Below, one piece after another: positions 43,878-53,361 of a DNA stretch of 55,847 bases. The notes under the pieces are model-generated. The model was given only the letters and a program-made list of their open reading frames with translations. It ran no database searches and was not told the DNA's origin. The DNA is from Sediminibacterium sp. Lineage in GTDB: Bacteria > Bacteroidota > Bacteroidia > Chitinophagales > Chitinophagaceae. The first letter of the stretch is position 1. Each line of letters begins with the position of its first letter. A program made the position numbers and the translations under genes. The stretch lies in contig JANREK010000042.1 in the NCBI GenBank assembly GCA_030726065.1, positions 1 through 55,847 on the forward strand. Direction: 5' to 3'.

Positions 43878-45203
43878 TTAAGCGGCCTTTTTATAATAAA
43901 AAAGTCTGTATACAATAGAAACAAGCCCTACCAAGACAATGGCGGTTAGTGCGGAATAGGGTTTATCAATAACGACCGCCACCGCAACAAACGCATAGGC
44001 ACATACAAAAATTACACAAAAAATAGGGGTCCATCTTTTCAAATATCCAGTTACCGATGCATCTCCCTGATTTTTACGCCTTAATATTAATAGGGTTGCT
44101 GCCGAGGTACTCATGCCCAAGCAATCCAAGAAAATGCTAAAACTCAATACATCATCCACCCCTTTGCCAAAAAATGTGACTAAGATGGTGGTTAAAGCAA
44201 ATAAGGTTAATCCAGGAACCAGCGCTTCAGTTTTTGGATGCTTTTTTTGAAATAGGGCAGGTAATACTTTATCCTCACTCATTGCAAACATCACTCGAGG
44301 ATTACTCATTAAAATCACGTTTACATAGGCTAACACACTTAGCACCATCGCGAAATCAAACACCTTGGCACCCAATTTACCAAACCAGGCCTCAAATAGT
44401 AAGGAGCCAATCGCATTCGCGTTTTTCATTTGGTCAAAACCAATCACTTTAATATAAGTGTAATTAATAGTGAGGTATAAAAATAATACGACCAGGATAC
44501 CCACTACAATCCCCTTTTGCATTATTTTTCCAGAAGCTACTTCAGATCCAAAATTGATGGTTTGTTGATAGCCTCCGTAAGTAAAGAAAACGGAAACCAA
44601 ACTTACTAATACTAAAAGAGCGCCATTAGTGCCATCGTAAGTATAAATTTTTCCTTCGTTAATGCCATGTGGCGGAACCGTTACGCCTTTAAATAAAGAA
44701 GAAATTAATAAAACGATTAAAGCGATTTTCACGACCGTTAAAATGTTCTGTGTGCGACTGCTCGTTTTCAATCCCAGTAAATTGACAATATAAAAAAGCC
44801 CAACTGATACCGAAGCTACTATAATATTAAAAAGCGTACCTGATGGTTGACCAAATAATAAATCGCTCACATAGTCGGCGCCAATTAAAGCAACTACAGC
44901 CAAAGAAGCGGCATTACTAATTAAGATTAAAACGTTGATGGTAAATCCAACGCCCGGATGATAACAATGCGCAGATACTTTATAATAGCCACCCATCACT
45001 GGGAGTCGTTGTCCAATTTCAGCATAAGTTAACGCGCCAAACAAAGCGATCAAGCCACCAATCAACCATGCACTAAAAAAAATAAGCGGCGTGCCCGATT
45101 TTGCTGCAATGGTTGCAGGAGTTTTAAATATTCCCATACCAATCACCAAGCTCACCACAATCATGGTTAAACTGAAAAAATTAATGGACTGTTTTTGCTT
45201 CAT
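43878..45203 (-). CDS. APC superfamily amino-acid permease
   Basis: A 441-residue inner-membrane protein with about 12 hydrophobic helices. The first helix carries the family motif IVVSLVIGMGIFKTPATIAAKSG (read in shorter blocks), and helix 2 reads LIALFGALTYAEIGQRLPVMGG, where the glycine-rich and YAEIG residues are typical of L-type amino-acid transporters. The substrate cannot be assigned from sequence. It is divergent from the cobalamin riboswitch-controlled receptor with 432 bp between them. Confidence 0.92.
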   Translation of the reverse strand: MKQKQSINFFSLTMIVVSLVIGMGIFKTPATIAAKSGTPLIFFSAWLIGGLIALFGALTYAEIGQRLPVMGGYYKVSAHCYHPGVGFTINVLILISNAASLAVVALIGADYVSDLLFGQPSGTLFNIIVASVSVGLFYIVNLLGLKTSSRTQNILTVVKIALIVLLISSLFKGVTVPPHGINEGKIYTYDGTNGALLVLVSLVSVFFTYGGYQQTINFGSEVASGKIMQKGIVVGILVVLFLYLTINYTYIKVIGFDQMKNANAIGSLLFEAWFGKLGAKVFDFAMVLSVLAYVNVILMSNPRVMFAMSEDKVLPALFQKKHPKTEALVPGLTLFALTTILVTFFGKGVDDVLSFSIFLDCLGMSTSAATLLILRRKNQGDASVTGYLKRWTPIFCVIFVCAYAFVAVAVVIDKPYSALTAIVLVGLVSIVYRLFYYKKAA

Positions 45204-45292
45204 AGGTAATCAATGAAAGCTAAATATAATAAAAATGGGGAAGTTTTCAACAAGACGTTAGTAATTAAAAAAAGATAGGAGTAGCTAAATAC

Positions 45293-45300
45293 TATATTTG
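45293..45300 (+). promoter_or_regulatory. -7 element (TATATTTG) upstream of the cobalamin riboswitch
   Basis: TATATTTG matches TAnnTTTG and lies immediately before the first conserved riboswitch segment, giving a start site at about 45305-45310. Confidence 0.45.
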
Positions 45301-45310
45301 ATTCAGAATT

Positions 45311-45482
45311 AGGTTCATGCAAATGATTAAAAGGGAATCCCGTTAAAATCGGGGGCTATTCCCGTAGCTGTGAGTTCATTGCCAAAAGCAATCCATGCAA
45401 TATATCCACTGAAGCAATTTGGGAAGGATGCATTAAAAAGAACAAGCCAGAAGACCTGCCTAATGAATACATCAACAGCTTT
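45311..45482 (+). promoter_or_regulatory. Cobalamin (B12) riboswitch
   Basis: Conserved segments of the cobalamin aptamer occur in order: AAAGGGAATCCCGTTAAAAT at about 45331, CGGGGGCTATTCCCGTAGCTGTGA (in two blocks), CCACTGAA, TTGGGAAGGATGC and the B12 box AAGCCAGAAGACCTGCC at 45445-45461. Coenzyme B12 binding is expected to turn off the downstream receptor gene. Ends are approximate. About 150 nt separate the aptamer from the receptor start. This linker contains a possible hairpin (45493-45500 with 45515-45524) without a T-run, so translational control is more likely than termination. Confidence 0.93.
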
Positions 45483-45635
45483 CGGGTAAAAAGCAGGGAT
45501 TGTAAAAAATGGATATGCCCTTGCATTACATTAGATAACTTTAAATAGGAATCTTATGCTCTGCCATTTGCACTGCCATTAATTATGGTTCTCTTTCTCC
45601 AGGAAGCTCATTGTTAACAACAAAAAAACAAAACA

Positions 45636-47567
45636 ATGAGCAAAAAATTAATTACGCTCTCGGTGTGCCTTATCGCCACCACCCTCGCCTTTGGGCAAAA
45701 AGAAGAAATTAAAAAAATTTCCGACACCGTTATTTCATTAGATGAAGTTATTGTTACTGCGAACAAAGTAGAACAGAAGCAAAATGCTACAGGCAAAGTG
45801 GTTACTGTCATCAATGCAGCTGCACTTCAAGCGAATGCAGGAAGAAGCATTGCGCAAATTTTAAACGAACAAGCTGGCTTGTATTTGCCAGGTAGTTTAA
45901 GTAATGCAGGAACGGTGCCAAGTATTTACATGCGCGGCGCTTCCAGTGGTCGTACCTTAATTTTAATTAATGGCATGCCCGTAGGCGACCCCTCTATGAT
46001 CAGCAATGAGTTTGATTTAAACTTAGTCCCCTTGAATTTGATTGAGCGCATTGAAATATTAAAAGGTGCACAAAGTACCCTGTATGGTTCAGATGCTATT
46101 GGCGGTGTGATTAACATCATCACCAAAAATAAATCTGTTCCCAACTTCTCCGGGGATATTAGCACAGGCAGTTATGGTACAAGAAAAATAAATGCGCAAC
46201 ATAGTAGCAGCATTAGAAAATTGAATTATGTTATTGGATTTGGTAATGAATCTGCCAAAGGATTTTCTTCTGCCACAGACATCACTGGTAAAAATAATTT
46301 TGATAACGACGGCTATCGGAATAATAATTGGTTTGCCAATATCAATTATGCTTTTAACCAAAATTGGAATTTAAAAGCTTTTACGCAACAAACAAATTAC
46401 AATGCCGATATTGATTATGGTGCTTTTAAAGATGATAAAGACGAAAAATTTAATAATGCTACTAAATTGACAGGTTTTATTTTGAAATACAAAAAAGAAA
46501 AAACTATTTTTCAATTGCAATATCAATTAAGCACACAGGATCGTCAATATAAAAACGATAGTCTTGATAAAACTTATACCATTTTTGAAGACAATCAATA
46601 TGCAGGAAAATCTCATTTTGCGGATGCCTTTTTTTCAAAAGCTATTTCAAAAAATATGCAATGGATTACCGGCGTTGATTTTAGATACGGATCTTACCAT
46701 CAAACTTATGTATCCATAAGTAAATGGGGCCCTTATAATGATAATTTTAAAGATACTTTTCAATACCAAACTGCCTTGTATACCTCTTTATTAATCAATG
46801 AATCTTCCAATAAGTGGCTACTAGAATTAGGAGGAAGAAGCAATAAGCATGATCGTTACGGGTCCAACCAAACTTTTACGATTAGTCCTTCTTATAAATT
46901 AAATGCAAATATTCAATTCATGGCTAGCGCTTCCACTGGATACAAAGCGCCTTCACTTTACCAATTAAGTTATAATGACGCATTGAAACCAGAGCAATCT
47001 TTCAATACAGAAATAGGCATGGAATATAAAACCACTCCTTTATTTTTTAGAGCCGTTTATTACAATAGAACAATTGATAATGGAATAGACTATAATTATA
47101 TTGATTATAATTTTTTCAATTATATCCAACAAAAGGTAAATGGATTAGAACTAGAATTCAATTGGAAAGCCAATGAAAAAAATAATTTCTCTGCTAACTA
47201 CACTTTAATGAATGGACAAGAAACCAATCAAAACAGAGTAACTACTACGGATACCATAACGTATAACTATTTATTAAAACGTCCCAAAAATACAGCAGGT
47301 ATTCAATGGACTTATGAAGTATCCCCTAAATTAAATTTTAGCATGGCGGCAAGATATATTGGCAAACGATACGATGTGGGTGGCTATGCAGCAGCGGATG
47401 TTAGCCTAAAAAGCTACACCTTACTCAATGCGCATATTCAATACAAGCTCAACAAGCATTTATTATTGTATGCCGATGGACAAAACTTAGGAAACACGGT
47501 ATTTCAGGAAATCAATGGATACAATGCAATGGGGCGCATGCTCATGCTAGGTCTGAGATTGAAATAA
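45636..47567 (+). CDS. btuB: TonB-dependent receptor, BtuB-like (cobalamin uptake)
   Basis: Outer-membrane gated channel for vitamin B12 or related corrinoids. The 643-residue protein has a signal peptide (LITLSVCLIATTLAFGQ), a TonB-box-like segment (VISLDEVIVTANK), the plug domain (SIYMRGASSGRTLILINGMP, ERIEILKGAQSTLYGSDAIG, GVINIITK) and a 22-strand-type barrel ending MGRMLMLGLRLK with a C-terminal aromatic-poor residue. Ligand assignment rests on the cobalamin riboswitch in its leader plus BtuB-type plug motifs. No BtuFCD genes are in the window. Confidence 0.9.
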   Translation: MSKKLITLSVCLIATTLAFGQKEEIKKISDTVISLDEVIVTANKVEQKQNATGKVVTVINAAALQANAGRSIAQILNEQAGLYLPGSLSNAGTVPSIYMRGASSGRTLILINGMPVGDPSMISNEFDLNLVPLNLIERIEILKGAQSTLYGSDAIGGVINIITKNKSVPNFSGDISTGSYGTRKINAQHSSSIRKLNYVIGFGNESAKGFSSATDITGKNNFDNDGYRNNNWFANINYAFNQNWNLKAFTQQTNYNADIDYGAFKDDKDEKFNNATKLTGFILKYKKEKTIFQLQYQLSTQDRQYKNDSLDKTYTIFEDNQYAGKSHFADAFFSKAISKNMQWITGVDFRYGSYHQTYVSISKWGPYNDNFKDTFQYQTALYTSLLINESSNKWLLELGGRSNKHDRYGSNQTFTISPSYKLNANIQFMASASTGYKAPSLYQLSYNDALKPEQSFNTEIGMEYKTTPLFFRAVYYNRTIDNGIDYNYIDYNFFNYIQQKVNGLELEFNWKANEKNNFSANYTLMNGQETNQNRVTTTDTITYNYLLKRPKNTAGIQWTYEVSPKLNFSMAARYIGKRYDVGGYAAADVSLKSYTLLNAHIQYKLNKHLLLYADGQNLGNTVFQEINGYNAMGRMLMLGLRLK

Positions 47568-47590
47568 CATATACATAACTGTTCAATTTA

Positions 47591-47623
47591 AAAAGCTTTG
47601 TATCTTCATACAAAGCTTTTTTT
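47591..47623 (+). terminator. Intrinsic terminator after btuB, abutting the marC start
   Basis: A perfect 13-bp stem AAAAGCTTTGTAT/ATACAAAGCTTTT (47591-47603 with 47608-47620) has a CTTC loop and ends in a run of seven T at 47617-47623. The ATG of marC begins at the very next base (47624). Confidence 0.8.
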
Positions 47624-48202
47624 ATGGACTTCCATTTTGATCAATTACTTACAGTCATATTCACCCTATTTGCGGTGATAGATATTGTGGGATCCATTCC
47701 TTTACTAATTGCCATGAAGGAAAAGTCGGGCGCCATAAAATCCCTTAGAGTGACACTAATATCTGGTGCACTCATGATTCTGTTTTTATTTTTAGGAAAA
47801 CCCTTTTTGCAAATTTTAGGTTTAGATGTAAAGTCATTTGCGGTGGGCGGATCTATCGTCATATTTTTATTAGGGCTTGAAATGGTATTGGGTCATGAAA
47901 TTTTTAAAGGCGATAAAAATGCACATTCAGGGGCAGTAGTTCCCATTGCATTCCCCATTATTGCAGGAAGTGGTACACTCACTACTATCATGTCCTTAAA
48001 AGCAAACTTCGAAGAATACTATATCGCACTCGGCATCTTAGTCAACCTAGTCATTGTGTTTGCTGTATTAAAATCACTCAACTTTATTGAGCGTATGCTA
48101 GGACCCGGCGGCCTACTCGCTGTTCGTAAGTTTTTTGGCGTAATTCTTTTGGCTATTGCGGTAAAGATTTTCTCCAGCAATGTGGGGGCACTTAAAAAAT
48201 AA
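47624..48202 (+). CDS. MarC family integral membrane protein
   Basis: A 192-residue inner-membrane protein with six hydrophobic helices, starting LLTVIFTLFAVIDIVGSIPL, which matches the first helix of the MarC/UPF0056 family. Other motifs are FGVILLAIAVKIFSSN and PIAFPIIAGSGTLTTIMSL. Its physiological role is unknown; the old link to multiple antibiotic resistance was not supported. The start codon directly follows the T-run of the btuB terminator, and no separate promoter box was seen. It ends 0 bp before the sulfatase stop on the opposite strand. Confidence 0.92.
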   Translation: MDFHFDQLLTVIFTLFAVIDIVGSIPLLIAMKEKSGAIKSLRVTLISGALMILFLFLGKPFLQILGLDVKSFAVGGSIVIFLLGLEMVLGHEIFKGDKNAHSGAVVPIAFPIIAGSGTLTTIMSLKANFEEYYIALGILVNLVIVFAVLKSLNFIERMLGPGGLLAVRKFFGVILLAIAVKIFSSNVGALKK

Positions 48203-49741
48203 TTAATTACTATTCAAAATTTGCAAGGCTTCGGTATCCTTATATTCAATGATTAAAGAACGTAACTGCTTTTTTAAATCCAGGATTGTATTTGCTTGTT
48301 TTTGATCAAGAATAAGATTATGTATTTCAGTAGGATCCGTTTTTAAATCATACAACTCCCACTCATTCCTTGGTCCGTAAAATCGAATCAACTTATATCG
48401 CATAGTTCGAATACCAAAATGAGGAGGCACTCTATGCGGCTTTGGATACTCATAATAATGGTAAAACATAGCAGTTCGCCAATTTTCAACCTTTCCCGAT
48501 TTTGTCACGAGTGGTAAAAAGCTTTTCCCTTGCATTTCAGCTGGCGCTTTAACTCCAGCAATGTCTAAAAAGGTAGGTGCAAAATCAATATTCACGACGA
48601 TGTCATTCACTACGGTTCCTGGCTTTATATGTTTAGGATATTTTAATACAACAGGTGTTTTTAAACTTTCCTCATACATAAATCTTTTATCGAACCAACC
48701 ATGTTCTCCCATATAAAAACCCTGATCCGATGCATACATCACCACGGTATTTTCAGCTAATCCTGATTTTTCTAAATAGGCTAAGATGCGCCCAATATTA
48801 CGATCCAAGGATCTGGCCGTTGTTAAATAATCTTTTAAATAGCGTTGGTATTTCCATTTGATTAATGCGATGGAGTCTGATTTTACTTTCTCATATTCCA
48901 ATGCAATTTTTCCATAATAATTTTTATAGGCTAATTTTTCAGCGGGTGTTAAACGTCCAAACATCCCCGGTTTATCATAATTAATATTCATCTTTAAATC
49001 ATCCCCAATAGTCATCGTTTTGTTGACTGTCATATCTTGTTCAAGCGCTGCTGTACGGCCTTCATAAGTATCGAAAAAGTTATCGGGCATAGGAAATTGT
49101 TGTGCATCATACGCACCTAAATCTTCTACTGCTGGCATCCAATTACGATGCGTTGCTTTTTCACCCACCACTAAAAAGAAAGGTTTGGTTGTATCACGCT
49201 TATCCAACCAGCCTAATGAAAAATCACTGATTAAATTAGTGACATACCCACTGTACCTCACCGTATCCTTGGTCATTTCCACGAAATCGGGTTGAAAGTA
49301 ATTTCCTTGATCTGGCAACACTTTCCAGTAATCAAAACCTACAGGCAAGGTTTGTAAATGCCATTTACCAATCCAAGCAGTTTGGTAATTGGCTTGGCCC
49401 AATAGTTTTTGAACCTGCACCTGACTGCCATCAAAATTACGATTAGGGCGATTGTCAATTAAACCATTAATATGACTGTATTTTCCCGTTAAAAGCACAG
49501 CCCTACTAGGTGCACATATAGAATTGGTTACAAAAGTATTTTTGAAAATAGCCCCCTCTTTTGCTATTTTATCTATGTTCGGCGTTTGCATCAACTTACT
49601 TCCATAGGCACTAATAGATTGATTGGTATGATCATCTGAAAAAATGACTAAGATGTTAGGACGCTTACTTGTTTGCGCGTAACTATTGCTATCATTAAGT
49701 ATACACATTAAAAACATTGTCAAAAAAAAGCCTTGTTTCAT
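48203..49741 (-). CDS. Secreted sulfatase (type I, cysteine-type)
   Basis: Predicted to hydrolyse sulfate esters of carbohydrates or other organic sulfates in the periplasm or outside. The 512-residue protein has a signal peptide (FFLTMFLMCILNDSNSYAQ), the metal-binding start PNILVIFSDDH, the active-site motif at Cys76-Ala-Pro-Ser-Arg80 (CAPSRAVLLTGKY) in which Cys is converted to formylglycine, HQTAWIGKWHLQ-type QTAWIGKWHLQ, YASDQGFYMGEHGW and a C-terminal domain. Similarity is to N-sulfoglucosamine/heparan-type sulfatases; the substrate is not certain. No maturation enzyme is adjacent. It is convergent with marC. Confidence 0.92.
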   Translation of the reverse strand: MKQGFFLTMFLMCILNDSNSYAQTSKRPNILVIFSDDHTNQSISAYGSKLMQTPNIDKIAKEGAIFKNTFVTNSICAPSRAVLLTGKYSHINGLIDNRPNRNFDGSQVQVQKLLGQANYQTAWIGKWHLQTLPVGFDYWKVLPDQGNYFQPDFVEMTKDTVRYSGYVTNLISDFSLGWLDKRDTTKPFFLVVGEKATHRNWMPAVEDLGAYDAQQFPMPDNFFDTYEGRTAALEQDMTVNKTMTIGDDLKMNINYDKPGMFGRLTPAEKLAYKNYYGKIALEYEKVKSDSIALIKWKYQRYLKDYLTTARSLDRNIGRILAYLEKSGLAENTVVMYASDQGFYMGEHGWFDKRFMYEESLKTPVVLKYPKHIKPGTVVNDIVVNIDFAPTFLDIAGVKAPAEMQGKSFLPLVTKSGKVENWRTAMFYHYYEYPKPHRVPPHFGIRTMRYKLIRFYGPRNEWELYDLKTDPTEIHNLILDQKQANTILDLKKQLRSLIIEYKDTEALQILNSN

Positions 49742-49876
49742 AGAAATATTTTATTCGTTAATTGTTATTGAAAATTAATCTTATACGAATTTGCAACGCA
49801 TTATTAATTCGCACTCGTTTCAATTACTTTTAAATTTAACTAAATAAATAGAAAAAACAATCAAATGTTATAACAA

Positions 49877-49911
49877 ATACAAAGGGGGCCGGTTTCCGGC
49901 CCCCTTTGTAT
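49877..49911 (-). terminator. Strong hairpin downstream of the disrupted TonB receptor gene
   Basis: A perfect 16-bp stem ATACAAAGGGGGCCGG/CCGGCCCCCTTTGTAT (49877-49892 with 49896-49911) has a TTT loop. It starts 16 bp beyond the receptor stop. The T-run on the minus strand is short, but the stem is very stable. Confidence 0.65.
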
Positions 49912-49927
49912 AAAATTAGGAAGCATT

Positions 49928-52163
49928 TTAAAATGATAATCTACAACTTAAGATAAAATTTCGGCCCACTGCAGAAATTCCACTCGCAAAATATCGATAG
50001 TTTTTATCAGCAATATTTTCAATCTGGAGCCCAAAACTTAATTTTTTGTTGGGGGTATAATAGCTTGAAAAATTTACTGTCATCCAACTAGGCATCCCCT
50101 CTGGAGTGGCATATATTTCATTATCCTCCCCATTTAAATTGTAATCACGTATACGCTTCCAGCCATTAAATAATACAAATCCTTCTACATTAAATTGATC
50201 ACCCCCCTTTTTTAAACCAACCCGTCCGTATGCAGGCGGAATATGATCCAATGGCATTGACGTAGTTCCATTGTTATAGGTTTCCTTGGTATAGGTATAA
50301 GTACCTTGCAATAGGGTATTATAAAATAATTTTATTTTCCCATTTAAATTAAATCCATACAATTTAGCACTTGCCTGGTTTTGCGGGACGTATACCGCAC
50401 TTAAAACATTTTGGTACATAATATTACCTTGGCCATTCCAATTATATTTACTCACAACAATGGCATTATTAAACCAAGTATAAAAAACACTTGCCCCCCC
50501 AACTTGCTATATTTCCAGTATGCGATATATTAATTTCAGCGTTGTAGATATACTCTGGTTTTAAGTCCTTATTAGGCACGACCACATAGCCTGTTCTCGT
50601 ATCAAACACTTTGGTTAAATCATCTATATTGGGGGCTCTAAATCCGCTACTTAAGCCAGCGGTAGCACGATACCCATTTTCTCCATTATAAGCAATGCCC
50701 AAATTTCCAGTCACTACGATATTGTTTTGTATTGCTTTAGTGAATGGAAAGTGCATTAAGCTAGTATCATCAAAGCTTGCATCTAATTGAACCAAGTTGA
50801 GTCGAATACCATCATTCAGTACCCAGTTTTTAGCTAATGATTTAATTTGTTGTAAATACAATGCATTATAACTCATGGAGGTAGGGCCATCGCTATATCT
50901 TGTAGTTATTTTGCTCAAAGCATTTGTTTCAATATTAACACGCTGAGCAGTTGATTTTACAATATTTGTATAGGATTCAACACCTAAGTGAATTTCACCA
51001 TTGGCTTGCCTGTGCAGTAAATCAGTATTCACCCCTAATACAGTAACACGTTCAAAACGAAAATCTTTTGAGATGATATTATATTTACGTAAAATTCTGC
51101 TTTCTTCAATATCCTGAAAACTACTGGTCACCATTAAGTCACTAAAATAACCAGGCAACTTTGTAGCAGTATATTTATAAGAAATTAAATTTCGAATTTG
51201 GGGTCCATAATACCATTCTGAATAAACAGGTAATCCTTTGCTTGTTTCCGTCAAACGATCATACCTATTTATATTCGATGAATTTGAAATTTGAATATTC
51301 AATAAATTTTCAGAATTTTCATTGGGCTTAAAAAGTATTTTTTGCAATAAATCAGTTTGATCATAACCACTTAATTTTTGAACATTGACATCCTCATTTA
51401 TTTTAATCTTGTCAACATCCGCCTCCCTGACCACATAAAAAGAGCGTTTCCCAAAATCAGGATAAGTGGCTGATCGATTGGCTCCCTGACGCATATCCCC
51501 GAATCTTCCATAAGTAAAAGAGGTTAAATAAGCCCATTTGTTATTGGCAATATTGATATCCAAATGTATTTTATTTTCATTTTGCCCTGAAGCATACCGC
51601 TGAATTAAATTAGCACTTACTTTCCAATTGGCACTATCCGAAAATTTAGGTTTTTTTGTAAACATATTAACAACGCCACCTAAGGCATCACTGCCATACA
51701 AAGTGGAGGAAGGTCCATAAATCACTTCCACCCTATCTAATATCATATTGTCAATAGTTATGATATTTTGCAAATGCCCTCCTCTGAAAATGGCATTATT
51801 TAATCGCACCCCATCCACCATTAATTATACCCGACTGGCCTCAAAGCCACGAATCACAGGACTTCCACCACCTGATTGACTTTTTTGAACAAACACTTGT
51901 CCTGATTGTGATAAAATGTCTCCCGTATTGGATTGCTGATTAATTGCATTTTTATCGCTAATAAAGTCAACTTTTTGTACAATATTTTTCGAAAGTGTAG
52001 GAAATTTATTAGCAAAAACAACGACATCAGGCAATGCCTTTTTTGTCGTATCAATCTGCGCAAATAGGTGAAAATTATTTATTATAAAAAAGAAAATAAA
52101 AAAATCCGCATAAATAAACGCTTGGTTAAAATGGATACCTTGTATAGAAACATATGCGAACAC
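49928..52163 (-). pseudogene. TonB-dependent receptor (hemoglobin/heme type), disrupted by a nonsense codon and a frameshift
   Basis: Three pieces make one receptor. The first (51825-52163) has a signal-like segment and the plug start up to GGGSPVIRGFEASRV. An in-frame TAA follows at 51827-51825, where a leucine codon is expected, and the next in-frame codons read LMVDGVRLNNAIFRGG. The second (50469-51821) holds the rest of the plug (RVEVIYGPSSTLYGSDALGG) and most of the barrel. It ends in a G7 run (C at 50494-50500); removing one G restores GASVFYTWFNNAIVVSKYN, which joins the third piece (start at 50455). That piece ends in SCRLSF, a normal barrel end. Plug motifs resemble HmuR-type heme or hemoglobin receptors. 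The original start is unsure. It is probably inactive; assembly error remains possible. Confidence 0.85.
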
Positions 52164-52299
52164 ACTATGAAATGATGATAAAATGATGATATAAACTCGC
52201 CTTTTTTTTGGGTGCTATTAAAAATAAGCATGTCATTATAGCAATTACTTTCTCAATGTACTAAGGTAGTAATTTTTACGATAAAGGAAATCAAATGAC

Positions 52300-52350
52300 T
52301 TACCTCATTTATGACTAAAAACAGCTTAATTATTTCAATTAATGAGGTAA
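52300..52350. repeat. Inverted repeat TTACCTCATT ... AATGAGGTAA
   Basis: Perfect 10-bp arms at 52300-52309 and 52341-52350 are separated by 31 bp, between the disrupted receptor and the lipid kinase gene. The arms may be operator half-sites. The arm-to-arm distance (41 bp) is close to four helical turns. Confidence 0.5.
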
Positions 52351-52381
52351 TTATCCATTATATTAAATAATTTTACAGCAA

Positions 52382-53233
52382 ATGTTACATTTTATATATA
52401 ATCCCAACGCAGGCATTAATATCGCAGCGCGTAAGGCGAATATTTTAAAAAAATTATACGCAGTTCCAAATAGCAAAGTATGGGAAACCACCAAGCCTAT
52501 GGAGGCGACCTATTTTACGAAAAAAGCGATTCAAGAAAACGCAAGCAGGATTATAGCAGTAGGTGGTGATGGCACCGTGAATGAAGTGGCATCTGTTTTA
52601 ACTGAAACAACCATCCCCTTAGGAATTATACCTATTGGCTCCGGAAATGGTTTGGCGAGACACTTAAATATTCCACTACAATTTGAAGCTGCACTTGACA
52701 AAACAATAAATGGGCATGAAATAGGAATTGATGTTGGCTTACTTAATAATAAGATGTTTTTTTGTACTGCTGGTATTGGATTTGATGCGAAAGTGGCACA
52801 GCTTTTTGCAAAAAGTAGTCAACAAGGTTTTTTCAATTATGTCAAAGCCACTTTGTACGCTTTAACAATGTATAAACCAATTGAAATTAGCATCAATCAT
52901 GGCCGAATGCAGAAAGTGTATTCACTCACCTTTGCAAATGCTAGCCAATTTGGAAACAATGCCTATATTTCACCGTTTTCAGATTTGCAAGATGCCTATT
53001 TAGAGATGGTAAAAATTACACCCATTCATTTTTTAAATGCAGGATTGTTGGTGATGCAACTTTTTAGTAAAAAAATTCACCAATCAAATAAAGTAAATAT
53101 ACAATCTATAAAATCAATCACTATTAATTATAAAGAAAAGGAGCCTTTACACCTCGACGGGGAAGCACTTTTGACTGACAATGCGATTATTGAAATTAGT
53201 ATTGATCCGCTTGCTTTATTAGTTATTGTGTAA
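52382..53233 (+). CDS. Diacylglycerol kinase family lipid kinase (YegS/DagK-like)
   Basis: A soluble or peripheral lipid kinase of the DAGK catalytic fold that phosphorylates diacylglycerol or related lipids. The 283 residues begin MLHFIYNPNAGINIAARK, then the nucleotide-binding motif RIIAVGGDGTVNEVASVL and GIIPIGSGNGLARHLNIP, and DVGLLNNKMFFCTAGIGFDA, with LHLDGEALLTDN near the C-terminus. These are the family's signature motifs. The start is the ATG at 52382; its upstream region has TAATTTTA, one mismatch from the -7 element. Confidence 0.92.
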   Translation: MLHFIYNPNAGINIAARKANILKKLYAVPNSKVWETTKPMEATYFTKKAIQENASRIIAVGGDGTVNEVASVLTETTIPLGIIPIGSGNGLARHLNIPLQFEAALDKTINGHEIGIDVGLLNNKMFFCTAGIGFDAKVAQLFAKSSQQGFFNYVKATLYALTMYKPIEISINHGRMQKVYSLTFANASQFGNNAYISPFSDLQDAYLEMVKITPIHFLNAGLLVMQLFSKKIHQSNKVNIQSIKSITINYKEKEPLHLDGEALLTDNAIIEISIDPLALLVIV

Positions 53234-53335
53234 TACATTTATTAGATATTTAAAGCTTTTTAAACAAACCAAAAACTATACATTTAAAAACCGCAATTAA
53301 TTGGCAAATGCGCCACAAAATTTATCATAAGCAAC

Positions 53336-53343
53336 TATCTTTG
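53336..53343 (+). promoter_or_regulatory. -7 element (TATCTTTG) for the siderophore-type receptor
   Basis: TATCTTTG matches TAnnTTTG and ends 18 nt before the ATG at 53362. It supports that ATG over the in-frame ATG at 53308, which lies upstream of the promoter. Confidence 0.5.
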
Positions 53344-53361
53344 CATCCTAAATTCATTTTA

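Noticed and set aside
50494..50500. Phase-variable poly-G switch in the TonB receptor
   Set aside because: Slippage alone could not restore the protein because of the separate in-frame TAA at 51825-51827; no other variable tract was seen.
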